DNA from: Deltaproteobacteria bacterium | GTDB lineage: Bacteria > SAR324 > NAC60-12 | Assembly: GCA_003541985.1 (NCBI GenBank) | Contig: DPLM01000207.1 | Location: forward strand, 5,167 to 11,619 | Length of the DNA: 6,453 nt | Reading direction: 5' to 3' | In this document: piece by piece, positions 1 through 6,128 of the stretch | Layout: each line of letters opens with the position of its first letter | Numbering within the stretch: the stretch's first letter is position 1 | Program-made: the position numbers and the translations under genes | Notes under the pieces: model-generated | What the model was told of the DNA's origin: nothing | Seen by the model: the letters and a program-made list of their open reading frames with translations, nothing else | Databases searched by the model: none

Positions 1-214
1 ATCATAGCATGCATGTAGCAGGATAAAAAGTAAACTATTTGAGAATAGCAATATTCTAATTTTTCTTATATTTTGCTGCGGCACATATTATGCAGCATTA
101 TGAATGCATTCAAGATAAAAACCTGCATTAGATTGTTATCATACTGAATTTTGGAAATTTAAAATTAAAATTCGTTTTTAATTATAAATAAAATAATATT
201 TTTAAGTTTTAGGT
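1..214. other. AT-rich non-coding leader upstream of the SPOR-like gene
   Basis: No coding frame can be supported here. The stretch is strongly AT-rich, above all from about 150 to 210, where A and T runs dominate. It contains two small dyads: 42-57 (arms AGAATA/TATTCT, loop GCAA, followed by a T run at 60-64) and 74-97 (arms TGCTGC/GCAGCA, 12-base loop). The first could be a weak terminator for a gene left of the window. A promoter for the gene at 215 must lie here, but the composition gives too many -10-like hexamers to choose one. The ribosome-binding site before the ATG at 215 is poor, with only AGG at 211-213, one base from the start. Confidence 0.6.
42..64 (+). terminator. Possible weak intrinsic terminator (AT-rich hairpin plus T run)
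   Basis: The arms AGAATA (42-47) and TATTCT (52-57) pair perfectly around a GCAA loop, which is a GNRA-type tetraloop. Two bases later a run of five T follows (60-64), interrupted by a C and then more T. The layout is that of a rho-independent terminator reading rightward, but the six-pair stem has only one G-C pair and would be weak. It would end a transcript entering from left of the window. In such AT-rich DNA it may also be chance. Confidence 0.25.
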
Positions 215-1570
215 ATGGCGCAAGAAAATTCTCCAATTCCGTCTTTATTCAAAGGTGTGGAGAATTCACAGGAGGGCGCTCGACAAAAGCTAGACGATAG
301 TGAATTAAACTCTCTAGAAGCGACCAATGAGGTAGAGGCATTTCATGAAGATTTGTCCGATTTACAGAGAAACTCTGAAGAACAAATAATTGCAGCTTCT
401 GAATCAGTAAATCCTCCACAAAAAGTTTCGTACAATGGAGATCAACAGGTTTCAAATCGCTCGATCGATCTAGGTGAATTTAAGGGAAATCTTGTTCTAT
501 ATAGAAAGCAACTTTTAGCGACAGCAGTTGCTTCGAATATGTTGGGGGTGGTGATGGGTTTTGGCGGTAGCCAATTCTGGACGACTGGCCCGGAGATAAC
601 TTCGTTGCAGGTATTGTCAAACCTGCCACCGACAGTTGTTTCTCCGCTGCTTGACCAGGAGGATGAGGCACCTGCTCTGGGGGGCACAGGTGAACCGAAC
701 CAAACTGGAAGTCGTTTGGAAAAGCTAGTGCCACTTGTTCCGTTGTTGGATCTACCTGAGTCTTCAATTCGTCCAGCTTTGACAGACCCACCTGCAAAGC
801 AGTACGGAAAGTCAGGGCCGATTGTTGAGGAGCCGGCCTTGGTGGAAGCGCGAATGGAAAATTCGACTGAGGATGAGAAACCTGCACCACCTCCGGTTAC
901 CGTGGCACCTCCACCCCATGTCAGAAACAAAAAAGTGAAGCAAATTGAAACCATTGCTGAAAATCAAATCATTGCAGAAACTGGTAACCAAAATCCTAAG
1001 TTAGCAAATCCAAAAATAAAAAAAACAATATCCAAGAAAAATTCTATTCATACAGGTCCTCACAATCTGAATGAGCCAAACTATTTAGTCCAGCTTGCAA
1101 GTTGTATTACAGAGAAGTGTGTGTTTGACTTCCAAAAAATGATGAAGCGCCTTTACCCGCAACTTCCGGTTCGAGTTGTTCCATACACTTCGAAAAGAAC
1201 TATAATTGAAATTGTCTCTAGAAAAGCATTTACCCTAGAAAATGGGAAACGATTGGCCGAGCAGATAAACAACGGCAATCAGATCAATGCAAAAGCTTAC
1301 CTGGAAAGTGTTCGAAGCAAATTTCAGCTTGTCTTAGGCCAAATTTCCAAGGGACAAAAACCGGAAAAATTAGTGAAAAAGCTAAATGGGATGTTCATAG
1401 GAGAAGTCTCGTTTATTAAAAAATCAACTGAGCAAACGATAAAATACTTTCGGGTTCAAGTACCTGCTTTTGATGATCGTAAAAAGTCGGTGGTCTTACA
1501 AAAGGAACTACAGAAAGCTGATAAGCATATGGCGAGTGCTTTTCTGGTTCCTAATCCAAATAAACCATGA
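215..1570 (+). CDS. Bitopic membrane protein with two C-terminal SPOR-like repeats
   Basis: The 451-residue product looks like an FtsN/DedD-style envelope protein. Residues 1-97 are hydrophilic and acidic. One membrane span follows at about 99-122, preceded by Arg97-Lys98, so the N-terminus should be cytoplasmic and the rest periplasmic. Residues 123-287 are a low-complexity Pro-, acid- and then Lys-rich linker, with PAPPP and APPP near 224-234. Residues 289-365 fit the SPOR beta-alpha-beta-beta-alpha-beta pattern, with YLVQLASC as strand 1, FQKMMKRL as helix 1, PVRVVPY and RTIIEIV as the middle strands and GKRLAEQI as helix 2. Residues 370-446 appear to repeat it, from FQLVLGQ through YFRVQV to SAFLVP. 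SPOR domains bind denuded septal peptidoglycan. Cys297 and Cys302 sit in the first repeat. The ATG has a weak ribosome-binding site, but no better start is seen. The stop overlaps or abuts the next gene. The membrane topology is secure; the SPOR assignment is inferred from pattern and needs a profile search. Confidence 0.85.
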   Translation: MAQENSPIPSLFKGVENSQEGARQKLDDSELNSLEATNEVEAFHEDLSDLQRNSEEQIIAASESVNPPQKVSYNGDQQVSNRSIDLGEFKGNLVLYRKQLLATAVASNMLGVVMGFGGSQFWTTGPEITSLQVLSNLPPTVVSPLLDQEDEAPALGGTGEPNQTGSRLEKLVPLVPLLDLPESSIRPALTDPPAKQYGKSGPIVEEPALVEARMENSTEDEKPAPPPVTVAPPPHVRNKKVKQIETIAENQIIAETGNQNPKLANPKIKKTISKKNSIHTGPHNLNEPNYLVQLASCITEKCVFDFQKMMKRLYPQLPVRVVPYTSKRTIIEIVSRKAFTLENGKRLAEQINNGNQINAKAYLESVRSKFQLVLGQISKGQKPEKLVKKLNGMFIGEVSFIKKSTEQTIKYFRVQVPAFDDRKKSVVLQKELQKADKHMASAFLVPNPNKP

Positions 1571-1583
1571 ATGATTTACTTGT

Positions 1584-1590
1584 AAGGAGA
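1584..1590 (+). promoter_or_regulatory. Ribosome-binding site that favours the start at 1594
   Basis: AAGGAGA is the only strong Shine-Dalgarno sequence near the start of the small gene. Its GGAG core ends four bases before ATG 1594 and thirteen before ATG 1603. The upstream ATG at 1567 has no such site but overlaps the preceding stop codon as ATGA. The site therefore favours 1594, although the spacing is a little short. Confidence 0.6.
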
Positions 1591-1593
1591 ACC

Positions 1594-1980
1594 ATGTCCC
1601 GAATGAGTAACTTGCTTGGGGGAATGATGCACTGGCTCAAGTTTGAGGCACAACTATCAGCGGATGAGATTGATGAACCTGAATTTAGCGATAAGCGGAC
1701 CCTGCTTTATTTAAAGCCAGAAGCTTTGAAGCATGTGGTTGTCATCAATGATCTGGAAAAATACCAAAGTTCTCCGGAGTTTGTAGAAGGTGGTCGTCTG
1801 GTTGAAGTCAGCAAACAATACAATTACACACTGCGTCAAGTTGCTGATCTGATTGAAGAGCCAATGCAATCTGACAGAAGGCCTCACCTCAAAACATTGA
1901 CTGGATCGATCAAGGGGCGTCCGGACCTACGACTTGCCCAACGCCAAGAGAATGGGATTTCAATCGCCGAATCGCCCTAA
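1594..1980 (+). CDS. Small cytoplasmic protein of unknown family, coupled to the SPOR-like gene
   Basis: I do not recognise this 128-residue protein. It has no signal peptide and no membrane span. Residues 5-20 (SNLLGGMMHWLKFEAQ) could form an amphipathic helix. An acidic patch follows at 22-33, then a core with a hydrophobic strand (LKHVVVIND, 45-53), a Gly-Gly turn at 66-67 and a likely helix (LRQVADLIEE, 80-89). The C-terminal 35 residues are basic and polar and probably flexible. A start at 1567 would overlap the upstream stop in an ATGA and add nine residues; I prefer 1594 because of the AAGGAGA before it. The tight spacing points to co-transcription and probably translational coupling with the SPOR-like gene. 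A membrane-targeting N-terminal helix followed by a small domain loosely resembles SepF in outline, but I see no SepF sequence motif and do not assign it. Confidence 0.75.
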   Translation: MSRMSNLLGGMMHWLKFEAQLSADEIDEPEFSDKRTLLYLKPEALKHVVVINDLEKYQSSPEFVEGGRLVEVSKQYNYTLRQVADLIEEPMQSDRRPHLKTLTGSIKGRPDLRLAQRQENGISIAESP

Positions 1981-1988
1981 AAAATCTC

Positions 1989-2017
1989 GTTGGGGGAATT
2001 GATGCCCTCCCCCTAAC
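1989..2017 (+). terminator. GC-rich hairpin just after the two-gene unit
   Basis: GTT+GGGGGA (1989-1997) pairs with TCCCCC (2008-2013) and, across one bulged T, AAC (2015-2017), giving nine pairs around a ten-base loop. It begins nine bases after the stop at 1980, where a transcript end is expected. The DNA after it is pyrimidine-rich (CTCCTTGCTTG) but has no true T tract, so it may be a non-canonical terminator or a 3'-end stabilising hairpin. A promoter for the next gene follows directly. Confidence 0.5.
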
Positions 2018-2025
2018 CTCCTTGC

Positions 2026-2054
2026 TTGTACTGCTTCAAAAGACCCACTAGAAT
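2026..2054 (+). promoter_or_regulatory. Candidate sigma70-type promoter for the gene at 2106
   Basis: TTGTAC at 2026-2031 and TAGAAT at 2049-2054 are separated by exactly 17 bases. The -10 matches the consensus at five of six positions and the -35 at three of six. The predicted transcription start near 2061 would leave a leader of about 45 bases before the GTG at 2106. Its position between a likely terminator and the next gene fits. This is a call by eye, not by a scored model. Confidence 0.45.
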
Positions 2055-2105
2055 AATCAGATTCAACTTTCTCTATTTAAAACACAATTCTGAAATCCGG
2101 GCCGC

Positions 2106-2918
2106 GTGCAATTGCGAATTCTTTTGCTGGCTATACTTTTTTGGCCAGTCCTCTCCCAAGCTCAGATTTCCAGTCATTGGAAGCATCAACTTTGGACGAA
2201 ATGGCTTCCAGCACTTGAAATGGGTACCGCTGAAGATCGTTGGCAAGCAAGGTTGGCTTTTTTGACTTGGCCTGAAGCCTCATTACCTGTTTTGCGTCAA
2301 GGGATGATGACCTCAGAAAGCCAAGAAAATTGGCGATTTGCTCAAGTTCTCGCCCAAATCGGTGACGAGAGTGACATTCAAAGAATGCTTGATGCTTGGC
2401 AAAGCTTGAGTAGTACCCGACAAGATGTTTGGGTGGGAAGCTTGGAGAAGTTGTATATGAGGTTTCGTCAGGAGAGTCAGCAAAAATTATTATTGACGCG
2501 TCTCCAGTTTGAATCAAATGAAGCTATCGATTCAAAAAGTGGAAGAACTGATGGAGAGATCATTTATAAGCTCTCAAACTCAACAGCTTCACCGCGGTTG
2601 GTTAAGGTCCGGATAAATATCTGGAGGGGAATAGCTGATCCATACTGGCCTGCACAATTGCATTGGCTGGAGGCAGGTAATTCCGTAGAAGTTTCTTTAC
2701 CTATCACTCTGCTGTTCGAGCCCAGAGTGCCCACGGTCAGATTGGATCTAGACGTCATGGAAATTGGTGTGAGGGAGACATTACTGCATGAACGATATGA
2801 GATTCCAGTTTCGGGAAGACCTGCTCCACCCAAATCAAGGCAACGACCATTGAATCTTCCCAAAACAGATGACAGCATAATTCCTGAAAGGCGATCAGAA
2901 GAAGCTGAATCAGGTTGA
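2106..2918 (+). CDS. Exported protein with HEAT-like helices and a beta-rich C-terminal domain
   Basis: The 270-residue product begins with a Sec signal peptide (MQLRILLLAILFWPVLSQAQ, likely cut after SQA or AQA-like residues near 19-20), so it should be periplasmic or secreted. Residues about 25-135 are helical and Trp/Leu-rich. Pairs of helices such as WQARLAFL, ASLPVLRQGM, WRFAQVLAQIGD and DIQRMLDAW resemble HEAT repeats, which bind proteins. Residues about 150-235 alternate short hydrophobic strands (EIIYKLSN, LVKVRINIW, SVEVSLPITLLF, TVRLDLDVMEI), as in an Ig-like sandwich. The tail after 236 is Pro-, Arg- and acid-rich and likely disordered. The start is well fixed: an in-frame TGA lies at 2091-2093, so GTG 2106 is the first possible start, with TTG 2112 the only near alternative. 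No clear Shine-Dalgarno is present. No specific function can be given; a scaffold or adaptor role in the envelope is inferred. Confidence 0.8.
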   Translation: MQLRILLLAILFWPVLSQAQISSHWKHQLWTKWLPALEMGTAEDRWQARLAFLTWPEASLPVLRQGMMTSESQENWRFAQVLAQIGDESDIQRMLDAWQSLSSTRQDVWVGSLEKLYMRFRQESQQKLLLTRLQFESNEAIDSKSGRTDGEIIYKLSNSTASPRLVKVRINIWRGIADPYWPAQLHWLEAGNSVEVSLPITLLFEPRVPTVRLDLDVMEIGVRETLLHERYEIPVSGRPAPPKSRQRPLNLPKTDDSIIPERRSEEAESG

Positions 2919-3098
2919 AAGGTTACTGAGTGTGTTTGCCAATGAAGAGTGCCGAATAACCTCTGCTTCAACTGTATAAAACACGTCCTCACAGATTTTC
3001 TTTGCGTGATCTACTATCGACTCCATGTAGTCAGAGATAGTCAACTCTGTAATCAGAGCACGAACGTTTGAATTTCCTTTCTCAAATTTGGAGATCAC
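2910..3098 (-). CDS. Doubtful small ORF, possible remnant
   Basis: A 62-codon frame runs leftward from GTG 3098 to TGA 2910, overlapping the 3' end of the convergent exported-protein gene by nine bases. The product is a plausible mixed-charge helical sequence (for example SDYMESIVDHAKKICEDVF in the middle) and not the low-complexity look of many chance frames. However, the start is GTG without a ribosome-binding site, an in-frame stop lies six codons upstream, and I recognise no family. It could be a gene remnant, a small hypothetical gene or chance. Confidence 0.2.
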   Translation of the reverse strand: MISKFEKGNSNVRALITELTISDYMESIVDHAKKICEDVFYTVEAEVIRHSSLANTLSNLST

Positions 3099-3344
3099 TT
3101 TTTCTTTGATCAGTCACAACAGTTTATCCAGTTGCTAAAGTTACGCTGGTCTTGCTGAACATTGTTCTCTTGGGCTTATTGACTTTCAGACCTTTAACAT
3201 TGCAGGTGGAAGTCTGTTTTACGCAAAGTGGGCACTTTGCTTTGCAAGCACTGAGAACAAGTTTGGAACATAATTGTCAGAATTTGATTGAGGAAAGCTA
3301 ATAAATTGATCTGACAGACAGAAAAGATTGAGAGTGTTTTAGTA
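2919..3344. other. Intergenic region between convergent units
   Basis: This 426-bp stretch separates the 3' ends of the exported-protein gene (rightward) and riboflavin synthase (leftward). It carries the doubtful small ORF at 2910-3098 and the perfect inverted repeat at 3223-3240. No RNA gene, insertion-sequence end or long repeat is visible. In the leftward reading there are short frames, such as 3194-3271 with a CxxC motif, but they are broken by stops. The length is generous for a convergent junction and could reflect decayed DNA. Confidence 0.6.
3223..3240. repeat. Perfect inverted repeat, possible bidirectional terminator or operator
   Basis: GCAAAGTG (3223-3230) and CACTTTGC (3233-3240) are exact reverse complements separated by GG. 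As RNA it would form a seven-pair stem with a four-base loop. It lies between two convergent transcription units, where a shared terminator would be useful, but neither strand has a strong T run right after it. An 18-bp dyad of this kind could also be a protein-binding site. Confidence 0.5.
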
Positions 3345-3965
3345 TCAAGTAATGTTTGCTAGAAATCTAGGTAAGAGCCGTTCAATTGAATCAACAATTA
3401 CTTTGGTTTGATGATCAAATTCCAGGTTAACCAAGGTGGTTCGAGTTGCGTTACAGAGAGTCGTTCTCGAGAGAGTTTCTGGGATCAAACAAACTGAAAA
3501 TCGATCTGGCTCTACATCAACCACTGTCAGACTTACTCCGTCAACTGCAATCCAACCTTTGGGAACTAAATAGTTGTTCCATTGTGGGGGAAGTTCGATC
3601 CAGAGTTTGCAATTTCCCGGAGTCTCAATGATCTCAAGGACCTGGGCTTTACAATCGATGTGGCCATTGACCTGATGCCCACCAAGTTCATCCCCCATTC
3701 TAAGAGATCGCTCAATATTCGTGCTAGAACCAGTTTGCAGCATTCCAAGATTTGATCGATCTAAGGTTTCCTGAATTACATCGAATTCTGCCCATGCACC
3801 TTCCTCAAAATAGACAACAGTGAGGCACACGCCTGACACCGCTACACTCGCTCCCAGTTCTAAGCCAGTACCCATCTCGTTAACCTGTATGCGAAGCTTT
3901 AGTCCACCGCTATGCCTCTGCGAGAATAGGACCTCTCCTTTGCCCTGAACGATTCCTGTAAACAA
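3345..3965 (-). CDS. ribE: Riboflavin synthase (alpha chain)
   Basis: This cytoplasmic enzyme dismutates two 6,7-dimethyl-8-ribityllumazine molecules into riboflavin and a ribityl-aminopyrimidine, the last step of riboflavin synthesis. The 206-residue length is typical. Two lumazine-binding halves are visible, at about 1-97 and 98-195. The first has the hallmark start MFTGIV, GVCLTV (45-50) and ETLDRSNLG; the second has GGHQVNGHI (95-103), KGWIAVDGVSLTV (136-148) and IPETLSRTTL. Residues equivalent to E. coli Cys48, His102, Lys137, Ser146 and Asp185 appear as Cys47, His102, Lys136, Ser145 and Asp184. The C-terminus (DHQTKVIVDSIERLL) is also E. coli-like. The start is TTG at 3965, because MFTGIV is the conserved N-terminus; the frame runs open to 4022, but those 19 extra residues lie inside the cyclase gene. 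The gene is sometimes named ribC. It begins one base after the cyclase stop, so translation is probably coupled. No FMN riboswitch is seen. Confidence 0.95.
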   Translation of the reverse strand: MFTGIVQGKGEVLFSQRHSGGLKLRIQVNEMGTGLELGASVAVSGVCLTVVYFEEGAWAEFDVIQETLDRSNLGMLQTGSSTNIERSLRMGDELGGHQVNGHIDCKAQVLEIIETPGNCKLWIELPPQWNNYLVPKGWIAVDGVSLTVVDVEPDRFSVCLIPETLSRTTLCNATRTTLVNLEFDHQTKVIVDSIERLLPRFLANIT

Positions 3966-3966
3966 T

Positions 3967-6057
3967 TTAGCCTTTCTCAGTGTGTGTATAAACACCGTCC
4001 CAGTCACCGGGGGGAGGCTCACTGATGAAGCGTTTACAACGCTCGATGTAGGTTAGACAGGGCCCATCATTTTCGAGGAAGGTCAGGGCTTTGCGGAGGT
4101 GCTCTATAGCAATTGGATAATCACGATCTTTGTAACAAGAAAGACCCTTTTGGTAATGCTCAAGAACGTCGGTCATTGGGCCACTAAGTTTATTCTTGAA
4201 GTCTAGGACCTCAAAAACTGGAACAGGTTCTTTTTTACCAACCACCCGAACAATGTCTAATTCTCTTGCATCTACATAATCTTCGGCACCTTCCAAGTGT
4301 TCTGTACCGTAGTAGGTATTGCCTGAGATCATTGTAAAGGTTTTATAAAACTTGTTTGCGCCTTCCAGCCGTGCAGCCAGATTGACCGTGTCACCCATAA
4401 TAGTATAGTCCATCCTTTGCTGTGATCCCATGTTACCGACTACGATTGGGCCGCTGTTGATCCCCATTCGGGCAAAGAGTTGAGGACTACTTTTTTCTCG
4501 CCAGTCCTTACGCATTTCAATCAGACGCTTTTGCATGTCAATTGTTGCAAAACAGGCGAGTTTAGCGTGATCAGGTTGATCCAAGGGAGCTCCCCAGAAT
4601 GCAATGATGGCATCCCCTTCAAACTTGTCGATAGTGCCAGCCCTACTGGAAATGAGATTGCACATCTCAGTAAGGTATTCATTCAGTAACGCAACAAGTT
4701 CTTCAGGCGTGAGACTTTCTGAAATCGTTGAAAACTTCTGAACATCTGAGAAGTATGCAGTCATTTCGCGACGTTCACCACCTAAACTGAGTTTTGTGGG
4801 GTCCTTGACGATTACATCAATCACACTTGGAGAGAGGTATTGAGAGAAAGCGTTCTTGATGAAGGCTTTTTGCTGTCTCTCTGCCATAAATAGATAGAAG
4901 TTTGTAGCGAGCATACTGAGAATCATTGCAGGAATGATATAACTCATTGACAATACATATCCATGATAAACGTAGGAATAAACTGTAATCCCAGCATATG
5001 AGAATATTGCCAGCAGAAATATTATATTTTGAAACTTGTTACGGCTGGCGATGAACAAAAACAACAACATCATACAGATAAGAACAACGGCCTCCACTTT
5101 GCTATTTGCTGGACGAATAGGGGCGCCATTCATAATTGTCCAAATCGTATCAGCTAGAATTTCAATCCCATAAATCTCTCCAACTGGGGTTGAAAAAATA
5201 TCGTGAGACACTTCGGTTGTATCCCCAACTAGAACGAGTTTATCTTTTACCCAGTATTCCAACTCATAGATTTCATCTTCATCCAGATCTTCCAGACCGT
5301 AAATCTCGCCCTCATAAAGATTTAGGACCATTGCTGCGGTGATACCTGCGTATTCATGGAGAAAAGTAACACCTGGTTTGTGAAGCGGGTAATCCAACCA
5401 AAGATCACCATTGTGGTCCAGTTGAATTTCCTTGTCTCCAATGTAGAGAATGTTGTCCTCCAGCCGTGGTTCAACATTCCAATACATCGCTAATGCTTGA
5501 ACTGCCCAAGGCCAGATGTTGAGTTCATTGACAGCCTGATCGTAGAAACGAAGCCGGGAGAGTCGGTTACCTATCAAAGTATGGTTGGTGTAACCAGCGA
5601 TGGTAGCTTCCTGCAGAACAGGAGTTGCCGTTGTGACGCCACGTATTTCTTCATTTACAAAATTCAATTGACCCACCACCATAGTGTTTGGCTTTTTTCC
5701 AAGTGCTTCCGCCAAAATAGGGTCTTCACCGTAGCCATTTGGAAAATCCATCAACATATCAAGCGCAACAACCTTGGCCCCTAATTTCTGTAGGTTGGTT
5801 ACAATCTCAGCAATGTGTTTGCGTTGCAGTGGCCAACTTCCATATTCAGTAAAGAACTCTTCATCAGTATCAACAATCACCATATCATTTTCAGCAAATG
5901 CATAAGCTTCAGGATTTGCAGTGTGCCGTAAGATGTGTCGATATCCCTGCAGCTGATTTTCTAATCCTGAAAATATCTCATATTGCTCGGCAGGAATCAT
6001 GGCTAAGAAAATAAGGATCGTGATCCAAAAATCTGGTCGGAGAAGTGCCTTTTTCAT
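3967..6057 (-). CDS. CHASE2-domain class III adenylate cyclase with TPR-like tail
   Basis: The 696-residue membrane protein should make cAMP from ATP in response to an envelope signal. A first membrane segment lies at about 9-23. A CHASE2 sensor follows (about 30-315), recognised from DMVIVDTDEEFF (58-69), LGAKVVALDM (92-101), DKLVLVGDT (272-280) and D286-FSTPVG. Three more hydrophobic spans occupy about 322-337, 343-362 and 369-390. After a linker (SQYLSPSVIDVIV, 405-417) the cyclase domain runs about 430-610. Metal-binding Asp438 (FSDVQKF) and Asp482 (FEGDAIIAFWG), adenine-selecting Lys478 and Asp550 (DYTIMGD), and transition-state Asn559 and Arg563 (NLAARLE) are all present, so it should be active and ATP-specific. 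Residues 633-660 look like one TPR, followed by the DGPCLTYIERC...DWDGVYTHTEK tail that I recall as typical of this cyclase family. The stretch 249-267 is strikingly acidic. The ATG has no clear ribosome-binding site. The gene lies in a leftward operon. Confidence 0.93.
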   Translation of the reverse strand: MKKALLRPDFWITILIFLAMIPAEQYEIFSGLENQLQGYRHILRHTANPEAYAFAENDMVIVDTDEEFFTEYGSWPLQRKHIAEIVTNLQKLGAKVVALDMLMDFPNGYGEDPILAEALGKKPNTMVVGQLNFVNEEIRGVTTATPVLQEATIAGYTNHTLIGNRLSRLRFYDQAVNELNIWPWAVQALAMYWNVEPRLEDNILYIGDKEIQLDHNGDLWLDYPLHKPGVTFLHEYAGITAAMVLNLYEGEIYGLEDLDEDEIYELEYWVKDKLVLVGDTTEVSHDIFSTPVGEIYGIEILADTIWTIMNGAPIRPANSKVEAVVLICMMLLFLFIASRNKFQNIIFLLAIFSYAGITVYSYVYHGYVLSMSYIIPAMILSMLATNFYLFMAERQQKAFIKNAFSQYLSPSVIDVIVKDPTKLSLGGERREMTAYFSDVQKFSTISESLTPEELVALLNEYLTEMCNLISSRAGTIDKFEGDAIIAFWGAPLDQPDHAKLACFATIDMQKRLIEMRKDWREKSSPQLFARMGINSGPIVVGNMGSQQRMDYTIMGDTVNLAARLEGANKFYKTFTMISGNTYYGTEHLEGAEDYVDARELDIVRVVGKKEPVPVFEVLDFKNKLSGPMTDVLEHYQKGLSCYKDRDYPIAIEHLRKALTFLENDGPCLTYIERCKRFISEPPPGDWDGVYTHTEKG
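3971..3978 (-). promoter_or_regulatory. Ribosome-binding site of riboflavin synthase inside the cyclase 3' end
   Basis: Reading leftward, GAGAAAGG occupies the last sense codons of the cyclase gene. It ends five bases before the TTG at 3965, with the cyclase TAA (3969-3967) in between. This spacing supports the TTG as the true start of riboflavin synthase and suggests that cyclase ribosomes help initiate it. Confidence 0.6.
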
Positions 6058-6087
6058 GGAACTGTTCTACGTTTCGGTGGGAGAGGA

Positions 6088-6105
6088 GGCACCTGAGAAG
6101 GTGCC
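6088..6105 (-). promoter_or_regulatory. Intercistronic hairpin upstream of the cyclase gene
   Basis: GGCACCT (6088-6094) and AGGTGCC (6099-6105) form a perfect seven-pair, mostly G-C stem around a four-base loop. It sits in the 71-bp gap between the partial gene and the cyclase, about 30 bases before the cyclase ATG. No T run follows it in the leftward direction, so it is unlikely to be an intrinsic terminator. A processing, stabilising or translation-tuning element is possible. Flanking TTCGG and CCGAA could extend it. Confidence 0.4.
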
Positions 6106-6128
6106 CGAAGTTGGTGAGTAGGCGTTGC

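Noticed and set aside
442..954. Leftward frame of 170 codons inside the SPOR-like gene
   Set aside because: It is a Ser/Gly/Pro-rich mirror of the Pro-rich linker, with no recognisable domain and no ribosome-binding site.
2026..2265. Rightward 79-codon frame overlapping the start of the exported protein
   Set aside because: It covers the promoter and signal-peptide region in another frame, and the frame at 2106 gives a clear signal peptide and folded protein.
2131..2992. Two leftward frames (2131-2517 and 2564-2992) opposite the exported-protein gene
   Set aside because: Their products have no domain features; the rightward frame explains the DNA with a signal peptide and regular secondary structure.
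3194..3271. 25-codon leftward frame with a CxxC motif resembling a zinc ribbon
   Set aside because: It is too short, has a single CxxC plus one further Cys and no ribosome-binding site; it is mentioned only as a possible remnant.
3966..4022. N-terminal extension of riboflavin synthase to the ATG at 4022
   Set aside because: The 19 extra residues precede the conserved MFTGIV start and lie inside the cyclase coding region; the TTG at 3965 has a good ribosome-binding site.
3966..4200. FMN riboswitch upstream of riboflavin synthase
   Set aside because: The upstream DNA is cyclase coding sequence up to one base from the start, and no RFN-element segments are visible.
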